A stretch of DNA of 64,000 bases from contig NZ_CP025227.1 in NCBI RefSeq assembly GCF_004010955.1, positions 124,001 to 188,000 on the forward strand. The letters are read 5' to 3'. Position 1 is the stretch's first letter, and every line of letters begins with the position of its first letter. Shown here in pieces: positions 1 to 7,315 of the stretch. The translations under genes were made by a program, and so were the position numbers. The notes under the pieces were generated by a model. That model ran no database searches. It was not told the origin of the DNA and was given only the letters and a program-made list of their open reading frames with translations. The stretch is from Actinomyces wuliandei (lineage in GTDB: Bacteria; Actinomycetota; Actinomycetes; Actinomycetales; Actinomycetaceae).

Positions 1-124
1 CGGGGCTGCTTGACACGGAGCCCGAGCCTGCCAGGTTCCAGCACCCGGCGGTCAAGGCAGTAGAGGCGAGGACGGCGAGGGCGGCGCAGGCTCGTCGGCC
101 GATGCGGTAGCGGGGTGTCTTCAC
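1..124 (-). CDS. Lipoprotein, 5' part only (runs off the left edge)
   Basis: Only the first 41 codons are inside the window. They begin with GTG, preceded by an AGGAG ribosome site at normal spacing. The peptide has basic residues (KTPRYRIGRR), a short hydrophobic stretch and a lipobox LTAGC, so the protein should be exported and lipid-anchored with Cys at about residue 28. It begins 27 bp after the VTC-domain gene and shares its direction. In other bacteria VTC-domain and DUF4956 genes are often followed by a CotH-kinase-like or carbohydrate-binding lipoprotein; that identity is only an inference here because the mature part is missing. Confidence 0.7.
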   Translation of the reverse strand, partial: MKTPRYRIGRRACAALAVLASTALTAGCWNLAGSGSVSSSP

Positions 125-151
125 TGGTGCTCTCCTGGTTGAGGGGCGGTC

Positions 152-1195
152 TCAGGCTGCGGGCGTGACGTCGGCCGTGACACCGCAGGTGGACGTGGCG
201 TGGGCGAGCTCGCGGGTCAGGGTGCGGTGCCACTTGTGGGACGGCAGCTCGGGGTGGAGGACGGCCATGGCTGTGGCGTACTTGGAGATGCCCACAGGGC
301 GGTACCTCCTGGCCCACAGGAGCCGGTCCGCCGGGGAGGAGGCCGCAGAGGTCTTGGTCTCGACGACGGCGAGCCCGTTGACGTGCACCGTGTGTCCTGT
401 GCGGCCGGTCCGCGCCGTCCAGGCCAGGGAGGTGTCGATAGTGAGGCGGGCCTCCTCGGCGGGCAGGTGCAGGGTGGTGCGCTCGTAGGTGCTGTCCAGG
501 ACGGGGGACAGCCGGGCCGTGGTGCGCCGCGCGTCGTCCTGGTCGCCGATCCCGGCCTCGCGCAGGCAGGTGGCCACGTAGCCACGCCCGGCTCTGGTGA
601 TCCGGCTGGCGTCGCGGGAGCGGTAGTCCAGGCGCTCCTTGACCGTGGTCTCGCGCGAGCCCTGCGTCTTGACCTCCAGGAAGCACAGGTCGGAGTCCAG
701 GTAGGTGCGGGTGCGGACCTTGAAGCGACGGCGCCGCTTGCGGGCTGCCAGGTAGTAGGACTCCAGGCTGGGGGTGTCGAAGTAGGTGGAGGCATAGCGG
801 AAGCGGCGCAGCCCGTCGATCTGAAGGACGTGCGCCTGCCCGGCCAGCGCACCAAGAAGGTCCTGGGCGACTGCCAGGGGCACTAGGTACTTGCGGTCGA
901 CCCGGGTCAGCAGCCCCGCTGCGGCGTTGAGCTCGGCCAGGGTGATGGCGGGCAGGTGGTCAGTGCTGAACCCGTCAACCCGACGGATGGATGGTGGTGC
1001 CGGGTAGGCAGGGGGCGGCGCGACTGGTGCGGTGGCCGGTGCCGGGGGCGCGAGCTGTGCTGCTACCGGGGAGGCGGGGGCGGGTGCGACAGAGGCGATT
1101 GCACCAGGAGCCATAAGGCGCAGGGAGCTTCTGCGCCGCGCGCCGCGTGACGACGTCGTGGGTGCGGGTGCCAGGGTCAGGGGTGCTGTACTCAT
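152..1195 (-). CDS. VTC-domain (polyphosphate polymerase-like) protein
   Basis: 347 aa. The first ~70 residues are Ala/Pro-rich and probably disordered. From about residue 85 the protein has the features of the VTC tunnel domain: VDRKYLVP near the start, RFRYASTYFDT, basic KVRTRTY, FLEVKTQ and KERLDYR, supplying the ring of Arg/Lys/Glu that binds phosphate chains and metal in the family. Bacterial members are soluble homologues of the yeast vacuolar polyphosphate polymerase; their substrate is mostly unproven. An AAGGA ribosome site precedes ATG. It lies in an operon between a DUF4956 membrane protein and a lipoprotein, a recurrent trio. Family assignment is firm; polyphosphate synthesis is inferred. 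Confidence 0.8.
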   Translation of the reverse strand: MSTAPLTLAPAPTTSSRGARRRSSLRLMAPGAIASVAPAPASPVAAQLAPPAPATAPVAPPPAYPAPPSIRRVDGFSTDHLPAITLAELNAAAGLLTRVDRKYLVPLAVAQDLLGALAGQAHVLQIDGLRRFRYASTYFDTPSLESYYLAARKRRRRFKVRTRTYLDSDLCFLEVKTQGSRETTVKERLDYRSRDASRITRAGRGYVATCLREAGIGDQDDARRTTARLSPVLDSTYERTTLHLPAEEARLTIDTSLAWTARTGRTGHTVHVNGLAVVETKTSAASSPADRLLWARRYRPVGISKYATAMAVLHPELPSHKWHRTLTRELAHATSTCGVTADVTPAA

Positions 1196-1325
1196 GGGTC
1201 CTTGTCCTTCTTCCGTCCTGTCTCTGCTGTTCTTTCGTGGTTCTTGGCTCGACGGTGCCGTGTCCTGCTCGGGGTGTGCTCTGCGCTGCGGACGGCAGGC
1301 AGCCTCGGTAGCCCGGCGGTCCGGG

Positions 1326-1976
1326 TCAGCCGACGGGCACGGTGCGCCCGGCCACGTGGCCGCGTGCGGGGTCGGCGGGGTGCGAGACAGGCTGGCGGCG
1401 GGTGGCTGCGCTGACAGCTCCCTGCCTGCGGGGAAGCAGGAAGCGCACGTCCACCTGGGTGATGTCGTTGACCAGGTCCACGCGCTCGACCTCGACGGAG
1501 CGCACGGTTGCGCCCAGGAGGTGCTCCAGGTGGCTCACAAGGGTGGCCTCGTCGGTGAAGGCGCGGTCGACCACAATGACCTGGTGGCGACTGCGGCGCA
1601 TGAGGGCAGGGTGGTCGGCGACCCACAGGGAGGCCACCACCAGGGCCATGAGAGCGACCACCATGAGGAGCGGAGCCGTCTGGATGCCGCCGAGCAGGCC
1701 CAGTGCCAGGGCGGCGAAGAAGTAGGCGACCTCATGCTGGGACAGCGCGGTGGAGCGCAGACGGATGATCGACAGGACGCCGAAGAGCCCCAGGCCCAGG
1801 CCCGCAGCGACATCAGCCGTGGACAGCAGGAGGGTGACGGCCAGGACGCCGACGTTGACGCCGATGTAGGCGGCGGCGAGGTCCTTGCGGCTGTGTCGCG
1901 GCGCGTAGAGCGCGCCAACCAGCACCACCAGGGCGGCCAGGTCGGCGGCGATGTAGGCCAGGGAGGCGAGGGTCAT
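1326..1976 (-). CDS. DUF4956 family membrane protein
   Basis: 216 aa starting at ATG 1976 with GGAG 8 bp upstream; the open frame extends further upstream but without a ribosome site. Four hydrophobic segments occupy about residues 5-125, then a cytosolic tail of ~90 residues with a ferredoxin-like pattern (VIVVDRAFTDEATLVSHLEHLLG). The core GLFGVLSIIRLRSTALSQHEVAYFFAALALG is the conserved DUF4956 signature (shown here as GLFGVLSIIRLRS, then EVAYFFAALALG). Function is unknown; the family travels with VTC-domain proteins, and here the VTC gene follows after 130 bp. Confidence 0.78.
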   Translation of the reverse strand: MTLASLAYIAADLAALVVLVGALYAPRHSRKDLAAAYIGVNVGVLAVTLLLSTADVAAGLGLGLFGVLSIIRLRSTALSQHEVAYFFAALALGLLGGIQTAPLLMVVALMALVVASLWVADHPALMRRSRHQVIVVDRAFTDEATLVSHLEHLLGATVRSVEVERVDLVNDITQVDVRFLLPRRQGAVSAATRRQPVSHPADPARGHVAGRTVPVG

Positions 1977-2210
1977 GAAGGCTCCTGTCAGTCGGTGGGG
2001 CTGCAGCGGGTCAGGGGCGACCCGTCGGCTGAGCAGAAGTAAAGGGAGGGAGTCTATGCGGAGCCTGTGGGGGGCGCATGGGGCAGGCATGAATTCTGAC
2101 GGGAAGGTGGCTGGTGTGGGGATGCGCACAGGGTTGGTGGCGGCGCTGTTGTGGGCGTCCCCGTCGGAGGTGCTGTCCTGAGACGGCACCCTGCCGGTAG
2201 GCTGGCAGGT

Positions 2211-3122
2211 ATGTCGAGGAAGAAGCGTCAGAACCGCCGGGTGGGTGCCCGCTCCGGCCCCAAGGCCCGGGTCGGCGGCTCCGGTCCCGGCAAGCCGGAC
2301 AGGCCCGCCAGGGTTGAGTTCGTCGCCAGGCCCTTCGCCGGGGTCCCGGGGGAGGAGGTGCTGGTGGCAATGATGCAGATCATTCCTGCCGCGACCGCGA
2401 GGGTCCGCCTCGGCGAGGACCACGGTGGCCAGGACGTCCTGCTGGCCACTATTCTGCCCGACCTGGCTCAGGGGATGCGGCGCTCAGACGGTGAGGTGCT
2501 GGTGGCTCTGCAGACTTCCATGCACTCCGGTGACGCCTCCCGCGACGTGGCGGCCGCCCTGCTGGAGGCTCTCGACCTGGAGCCCGGGGCTACTCTGCCG
2601 CGTCGTGGTCTGCCGGAGCCGGGACCGCGCCTCCAGGACGTGCTGGACCTGGCGGTGGTCCCCGAGGTGAACCTGCGGGAGTCCTTTGACTACTGGCTTG
2701 ACGCGGAGGCAGCCGCTGAGCCGCAGGCAGCCAGGGCCATCGAGGAGGCCAAGGCCGACATCGCCCCGACGCGGGCCGTACCCGGTGTCGAGCACGCCTA
2801 CTGGTGCCGTATGAACGGCAAGGAGTTTGTGCGCTGGGTGCGCGGTGAGGACGAGGACGACTTCTTCAACGCCTTCGCCCGGGTGTACGCCCGGCGTGAG
2901 TCCGACCTGGAGGAGGGCGCCCGGTTCATCGGGGCCTTTCGGGCCTGCGGCTTGGCGATCCCTGTGTGGGAGCTCAACCCCGGCACCGAGGCCGAGGAGC
3001 TGAGCGCGCCCCTGCGTGCCATGGGGGAGCGGCTTGACGCCGCCCTGGCTGAGGAGGGGCCTCTAGACGCTGCGGCGCGCCGGGCCAAGGCCGGCATCAT
3101 CTCCCGGCAGGTCAACCTCTAG
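2211..3122 (+). CDS. DUF5926-like conserved actinobacterial protein
   Basis: 303 aa from ATG 2211. The N-terminus is very basic (MSRKKRQNRRVGARSGPKAR), then comes a conserved-looking segment (PFAGVPGEEVLVAMMQIIPAATARVRL) that I associate with the DUF5926 family of Actinobacteria. No catalytic motif, signal peptide or membrane segment is evident, so it is probably cytosolic; the basic tail could contact nucleic acid. The gene is divergent from the DUF4956 operon with 234 bp between. An earlier in-frame start (2151) lacks support. Molecular role unknown. Confidence 0.65.
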   Translation: MSRKKRQNRRVGARSGPKARVGGSGPGKPDRPARVEFVARPFAGVPGEEVLVAMMQIIPAATARVRLGEDHGGQDVLLATILPDLAQGMRRSDGEVLVALQTSMHSGDASRDVAAALLEALDLEPGATLPRRGLPEPGPRLQDVLDLAVVPEVNLRESFDYWLDAEAAAEPQAARAIEEAKADIAPTRAVPGVEHAYWCRMNGKEFVRWVRGEDEDDFFNAFARVYARRESDLEEGARFIGAFRACGLAIPVWELNPGTEAEELSAPLRAMGERLDAALAEEGPLDAAARRAKAGIISRQVNL

Positions 3123-3268
3123 TCGGCCAGGGCCCGCTCCCCGGCAGCTGCACATCTTCGGTGGTGGGGTACGGGCGGCCCCACCACTGGGTGGGACGCC
3201 GCAGACGCGAGTGCTTCTTGGTGCCGGGCTCCCTGCTGACGATGTGCGGCGGCGGGTGGAACCAGAGC

Positions 3269-3637
3269 TCAGGCCTGGTCGTGGACCGTGACGGCGTACC
3301 CGTCAGGGTCGGCGAAGGTGAAGAACAGGCCGAACGGGCCTGTCTCAGGCTCGCGGAGGATCGGCGTGCCGGACTCACGCAGCGAGTCGTGCAGGGCCTG
3401 TGCGTCGTCGCAGTGCAGCCACAGGGCTACGCCGGTTCCTGGACGGTCCACGCTGCCCAGGTCGGTCTCGGGCAGCGGTGTACGCACGCCGAAGGGAATC
3501 GGCGTAGTGGCGAAGACAACTGCTCCCGGAGGGGACGCCGATGCACGACGCAGGCCGAGGTGTTCCTCGTAGAAGGTGGCGGCGCGCTCGACGTCGCTGA
3601 CTTGCAGCGCGATGAAGTCGGGGCCGGTGACATTCAT
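3269..3637 (-). CDS. VOC (glyoxalase/bleomycin resistance-like) protein
   Basis: 122 aa, the usual size of a single-unit VOC protein with two beta-alpha-beta-beta-beta modules. Visible hallmarks are FIALQVSDVERAATFYEEHLGL at the start and GPFGLFFTFADPDGYAVTVHD at the end, the metal or ligand edge of the fold. A GAGGAG ribosome site lies 6 bp before ATG. Substrate cannot be predicted. The gene is divergent from a MarR regulator and two operator-like repeats sit between them, so MarR control of this gene is likely. Confidence 0.82.
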   Translation of the reverse strand: MNVTGPDFIALQVSDVERAATFYEEHLGLRRASASPPGAVVFATTPIPFGVRTPLPETDLGSVDRPGTGVALWLHCDDAQALHDSLRESGTPILREPETGPFGLFFTFADPDGYAVTVHDQA

Positions 3638-3713
3638 TGGTGCTCCTCTTCCTGGTCTCTATGGGCTTTCTCGGAGTCCTGACCGGCTTGGCCTTCCCGG
3701 CCGACAGTCTCAT

Positions 3714-3754
3714 GTCAAGACACTGACAATCCATTCTGCGTCAAGGTATTGACA
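3714..3754. promoter_or_regulatory. Two tandem operator-like repeats between VOC and marR genes
   Basis: Two 15-bp elements, GTCAAGACACTGACA at 3714-3728 and GTCAAGGTATTGACA at 3740-3754, match at 12 of 15 positions and are each inverted repeats of GTCA/TGAC type. Centres are 26 bp apart, about 2.5 helical turns. This is the expected form of dimer sites for a MarR protein, and the second copy touches the marR start codon, suggesting autorepression as well as control of the divergent VOC gene. Binding is inferred. Confidence 0.6.
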
Positions 3755-4293
3755 TGCACAATGGTGCCATGGGAGACATGCCGCACACTGGTGCCCATCA
3801 GGTCAAGGCCGTGGGCCGCGAGGGGGTGGTGGGCCAGGTCGGTGACGGGGACGGTCTGGGTGTCTTGGTGGGCTACCGGCTCAAGCAGGTGCAGGCCGCT
3901 CTACGTTCTCGCATTGACTCCGTACTGCGCCCGCTGGGCCTGACGATGCCGCAGTACGCCTGCTTAGAGCTCCTGAGCAGGACGCCCGGGGCCTCTGGCG
4001 CGGAGCTGGCCCGGGGCGCTTTCGTGTCGCGTCAGACCATGAACGTGGTGCTGCGCAGTCTTCAGGACCGGGACCTCGTCACACGGTCATCAAGGGCTGC
4101 CGGGGGCCGGGCGCTGCCCCTGGTGCTGACGGCGCAGGGCGAGGAGCTGTGTCAGCGTGCCGCGCAGCGTGTGGCCGAGGTCGAGGAGCTGATGGTCGGT
4201 GGGCTCAGTGACAGGCAGAGGCGCGACCTTCACAGGGCACTGACCGCCTGCGCCGAGGCGCTCGGAGGAGGTGACGGCACGTCGGCTGGGTAG
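3754..4293 (+). CDS. MarR family transcriptional regulator
   Basis: 179 aa from ATG 3754; alternative in-frame ATGs at 3769 and 3778 are possible, and no clear ribosome site exists for any, so translation may be leaderless. The winged-helix domain covers about residues 50-150: LTMPQYACLELL, GASGAELARGAFVSRQTMNVVLRSLQDRDLVTRS (helix-turn-helix plus wing start) and GRALPLVLTAQGEEL. MarR proteins are dimeric repressors that usually control a neighbouring detoxification gene, here the divergent VOC gene. No sensing Cys pattern is obvious. Confidence 0.85.
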   Translation: MHNGAMGDMPHTGAHQVKAVGREGVVGQVGDGDGLGVLVGYRLKQVQAALRSRIDSVLRPLGLTMPQYACLELLSRTPGASGAELARGAFVSRQTMNVVLRSLQDRDLVTRSSRAAGGRALPLVLTAQGEELCQRAAQRVAEVEELMVGGLSDRQRRDLHRALTACAEALGGGDGTSAG

Positions 4294-4434
4294 GTAGGCG
4301 CGTGCCGTCATGACCGTGTGCAGGCCGTCGGTCGACGGCCTCAGCGGGACAGGTAGGCGGGTGTGGGTGCTGACGATCACGCGCCGGCAACCTGACGTGA
4401 CATACTACACTAGCTAGCTCTCTTGTAGCGAGTA

Positions 4435-4451
4435 ACTCTCCATAGGAGAGT
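4435..4451. promoter_or_regulatory. Inverted repeat upstream of the F420-type oxidoreductase gene
   Basis: ACTCTCC-ATA-GGAGAGT: two perfect 7-bp arms around a 3-bp centre, 80 bp before the oxidoreductase start. It lies in an AT-richer patch (from about 4400) containing CTAC/GTAG elements. It could be the operator of the HxlR regulator encoded just downstream, or a small leader hairpin. Inference only. Confidence 0.4.
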
Positions 4452-4530
4452 AAAGGAGTCCTCACGGGCCGCGCGGACCGTCCGCGCACCATGTCGCACC
4501 GCCTGTATCACGCACATCCCAGGAGTAACC

Positions 4531-5166
4531 ATGGCAACATCAGCTGTTCCCTCTGTCACCGTCATCGGCGCAGGCGCTGTCGGCTCCGCCGTCGCGCAGC
4601 TGGCCCTCAAGGCGGGCACCTCCGTCCAGATCCTCGCGTGCGACACCGCGAAGGCCTCTGAGGCTGCCGCCGCTGCCACGGTGGCGGCCCTCGGTGCGCC
4701 CGTCACGGGCGACGTCGTGGTGCTGGCGCTGCCCTACCCCGCCTTCGACGAGGTCCTGTCCGCCTACCCGGCCGACGCCTTCGCGGGCAAGGTGGTGGTT
4801 GACCCCTCCAACCCGATCGACTTCGCCACGCTCGACCTGGTGGTTGCGCCGGGCTCCTCCGCGGCCGCGGGCCTCGCCGGGCGGCTGACCGGCGCCAGGG
4901 TGGTCAAGGCCTTCAACACGAACTTCGCCGCGACCCTGGCCTCTGGCGTCCTGGCGGGCTCCCCGGTCACCGTCTACGCCGCCTCGGACGACGACTCGGC
5001 CAAGGCGTCCTTGCGCGCGCTGGTCGAGGCCGCAGGCCTGCGCCTCGTCGACGCGGGCGCCCTCAAGCGCGCCAGTGAGCTGGAGGCCATGGGCGCGCTG
5101 CAGATCGGCCTGGCCGTGACCGAGCAGGTGGCCTGGACAGGCGGCTTCGCCGTCGTGGCGAGGTAG
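4531..5166 (+). CDS. NADPH-dependent F420 reductase-type / NAD(P)-binding oxidoreductase
   Basis: 211 aa. The N-terminus carries a Rossmann fold, VTVIGAGAVGSAVAQLALKAG (glycine-rich GAGAVG at about residues 12-17), then VVLALPYPAFDEVL and VVDPSNPIDF, as in the F420-dependent NADP oxidoreductase / FNO-like family, and VVKAFNTNFA typical of the second half. These small enzymes move hydride between NADP(H) and a flavin or deazaflavin cofactor, or act as dinucleotide-binding reductases. It is followed, same strand, by an HxlR regulator, a common partner of this family. F420 use cannot be judged from the sequence. Confidence 0.78.
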   Translation: MATSAVPSVTVIGAGAVGSAVAQLALKAGTSVQILACDTAKASEAAAAATVAALGAPVTGDVVVLALPYPAFDEVLSAYPADAFAGKVVVDPSNPIDFATLDLVVAPGSSAAAGLAGRLTGARVVKAFNTNFAATLASGVLAGSPVTVYAASDDDSAKASLRALVEAAGLRLVDAGALKRASELEAMGALQIGLAVTEQVAWTGGFAVVAR

Positions 5167-5389
5167 GTGGCTAGGTAGAAGGCACCTGCTGGGTCGTCCC
5201 GGCCCTGGGGCGCTGGCACAGGACTAGCGGGGTCCAGGCCAGCACCCCAGGAGCCGGGCCGACCTCCTCGCACGCCCTGGTCCCCCTGTACGTCCCTGTA
5301 CGTCTTTCGACGTCTCTGAGCGGCAGGCGGCCCTGCCTTGACGGGTACTCTAGGTCTGGACCTGTGGTCCCATACAGGAGGGGAGGCCC

Positions 5390-5824
5390 ATGAGCCCGTC
5401 CGCGAGCCCGTCCAAGGGGCCGTCTGCGCGTCAAGGCGCCGACGGCGAGGCGCCCTACAACCCTTACGACCGTGCCTGCCCGTCACGGCGCCTGCTGCGC
5501 GAGCTGGGGGATCTGTGGACGGTCCTGGTGGTTGGTGCCCTGTACGGCGGGCCGCTGCGCTTCACGGAGATCTCCCGACGGGTGGACGGCATCTCCACCA
5601 AGATGCTCACCCAGACGCTGCGCACCCTTGAGCGCGACGGGCTCGTGCGCCGCCGCCAGTACGCTGAGATGCCGCCGCGCGTCGTCTACGAGCTGACCAG
5701 CCCCGGGCACGACCTGGCCGTGGTCCTCGACGCGGTCGAGAGCTGGGCGGTCGCCCACATGGACCAGGTGCGTGCTGACCGCCAGGCCTACGACGCCGCC
5801 AACGGCGTGGAGCAGACGGGGTAG
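5390..5824 (+). CDS. HxlR family winged-helix regulator
   Basis: 144 aa from ATG 5390 with GGAGG about 8 bp upstream. After a ~25-residue polar leader comes the HxlR core: CPSRRLLRELGDLWTVLVVGALYGGPLRFTEISRRV, with the conserved Cys before the helix, then GISTKMLTQTLRTLERDGLVRR (recognition helix and wing) and PPRVVYELTSPGHDL. HxlR proteins sense aldehydes or redox stress through the conserved N-terminal Cys in characterised members. The gene lies 223 bp after the oxidoreductase, which it probably regulates. Confidence 0.87.
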   Translation: MSPSASPSKGPSARQGADGEAPYNPYDRACPSRRLLRELGDLWTVLVVGALYGGPLRFTEISRRVDGISTKMLTQTLRTLERDGLVRRRQYAEMPPRVVYELTSPGHDLAVVLDAVESWAVAHMDQVRADRQAYDAANGVEQTG

Positions 5825-5969
5825 GTGAGCATGCGGGGATGATGGGTGCAGGCGGGCAGGTACGGCTCTGGCGGCGCCGGACAGCGGAGCCCGCCCGGCT
5901 GCCGCCGCCTAGCGCCGCGCCCATCCCGATGCCACGTTCTCGCCCGGCACCGCGCACCCGCTGGGGCGC

Positions 5970-6563
5970 TCAGTGCTTGAGTGCCAGCCGGGCCACCTTC
6001 TCCAGGTGCTTGGCCCGCCGGGCGTGCCCGCCCTTGGCGACCTGCCCGTAGTTGACCCACTTCCGCCCCTTCATGCCGAGCTGGCGCACGATCGTGCCCA
6101 GGAAGACGGAGCCGACGGAGTTGCCGGCCATGCGCTTGAGGAACCAGGTGGGGGCTGTCGACGTGGTGAGGACCAGCACCTGCTTGATGTGGGTGAGACG
6201 GCCCCTGACCCCGGTATTGGTGGAGTCGTAAGCCCAGTTCTGCTTCATGACCTTGTCCATGAAGCCCTTGACGACTCCGGGAAGCTCGGACCACCAGATG
6301 GGTGCGATGATGATGAGCCGGGTGGCCTTGTCCAGCAGTCCCTGGTACTTCTCCACGAGGGGGTCTGTGGTGCCGCCCTCGCTGAACAGGGCTAGTTCCT
6401 CGGCGGTGTAGCGGGGGTCGAACTCGTCGGCGTACAGGTCGATGACGTCGTAGCTGCGCTTCTTCCGCTCCAGGGCGGAGGTGACGGACTCCAGGACCGC
6501 GTGGTTGAAGGAGCCGCTGTAGGGGTGGGCGTAGATGACGAGGGTGTGGTTGCGGCGGGTCAT
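5970..6563 (-). CDS. NAD(P)H-dependent oxidoreductase (NQO1/KefF-type flavodoxin fold)
   Basis: 197 aa. The motif TLVIYAHPYSGSFNHAVLES at the N-terminus (FMN/FAD phosphate loop), DLYADEFDP, and IIIAPIWWSELPGVVKGFMDKV (isoalloxazine loop) are diagnostic of the quinone reductase / MdaB-KefF flavodoxin-like family, which reduces quinones or electrophiles by two electrons. A GGAGA ribosome site lies 8 bp before ATG. It overlaps the upstream TetR gene by an ATGA junction (stop TGA inside the start), so both are translated from one mRNA and the TetR protein most likely controls it. Confidence 0.85.
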   Translation of the reverse strand: MTRRNHTLVIYAHPYSGSFNHAVLESVTSALERKKRSYDVIDLYADEFDPRYTAEELALFSEGGTTDPLVEKYQGLLDKATRLIIIAPIWWSELPGVVKGFMDKVMKQNWAYDSTNTGVRGRLTHIKQVLVLTTSTAPTWFLKRMAGNSVGSVFLGTIVRQLGMKGRKWVNYGQVAKGGHARRAKHLEKVARLALKH

Positions 6564-7129
6564 GACTTGTCTCCTATCGTTATGACGGCGCGCAGCACGG
6601 CGCGCATGAAATCGGGGTCCGCAGCCGCGGCCCCTGCCGCGACGAGCCGGGCGTAGCCCTGGAGGCAGGACCAGATGGCCAGCTGCAGGTACTCGGGGTC
6701 CGCTCCTTCCTGCGTGGCCAGGCGGGAGACCTCGTTGTGGATGGTGGACACAAGCGGGTGCTGAGAGGCGGGCTCGGTGTGCACCTCGACCGCCATCGGG
6801 CTGAGCTGGCTGAACTCGAAGAGGTGGGGGTGCCCGGTAGCGAGGTCGACCAGGATGGTGCCGATCCCGAGCAGGGACTCGACGGGATCGTCACCGACGA
6901 TCGTCGTGGCTCGTTCCTCCAGGTCGCGTGACAGCTGGTGGAGGGAAGCGGAGAAGAGGCTGGACTTGGACGGGAAGTACTTGTAGCAGGCAGGCGTGGT
7001 GACGTCGCAGGCGTGCGCCACGTCGGTCAGCGTGACCTCGGTCCAGCCGTGGGCGTCGATCAGTGACAGGGCGGCGTCGATAAGACACTGCCTGGTCCCT
7101 GTGGCGTGCTGCTGCCTGGTCGGGGTCAC
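6560..7129 (-). CDS. TetR family repressor
   Basis: 189 aa from GTG 7129. The HTH is at about residues 15-60: RQCLIDAALSLIDAHGWTEVTLTDVAHACDVTTPACYKYFPSKSSLF, textbook TetR. The rest is the all-helical ligand and dimer domain (matches the common TetR C-terminal WHG-like form loosely). It is the first gene of a two-gene operon with a flavin-dependent reductase; the pair probably responds to an electrophile or quinone. The start codon lies only about 6-7 bp after a good -10 box, so the mRNA may be leaderless. Confidence 0.88.
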   Translation of the reverse strand: MTPTRQQHATGTRQCLIDAALSLIDAHGWTEVTLTDVAHACDVTTPACYKYFPSKSSLFSASLHQLSRDLEERATTIVGDDPVESLLGIGTILVDLATGHPHLFEFSQLSPMAVEVHTEPASQHPLVSTIHNEVSRLATQEGADPEYLQLAIWSCLQGYARLVAAGAAAADPDFMRAVLRAVITIGDKS

Positions 7130-7165
7130 GCCTTGAGGTTAACAGCATTTACCTAGGTGTCAACC
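7130..7165 (-). promoter_or_regulatory. Promoter and operator of the tetR-reductase operon
   Basis: Read on the minus strand: TTGACA (-35), a 16-bp spacer, TAACCT (-10), then 6 bp to the GTG start of tetR, consistent with leaderless transcription. The same stretch is framed by an imperfect inverted repeat, GGTTGACA and TGTTAACC (one mismatch, 7137-7144 and 7158-7165), overlapping both promoter boxes. It is therefore a natural site for TetR autorepression. Boxes are visible; function is inferred. Confidence 0.6.
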
Positions 7166-7315
7166 CGTGGTGGGGCCGTGGCTGTACGGAGCCCGACCGG
7201 TATCCGCGTAGAGAGGACGCTCTGGGGGAGTGCACGACCGCACGGGCCCCGGCTGGCAGCGTCGTCCTGGAGGGGCGTCGCCTCAGCCGGGACCTGCGCG
7301 GGCCTCAGCGGGGTC

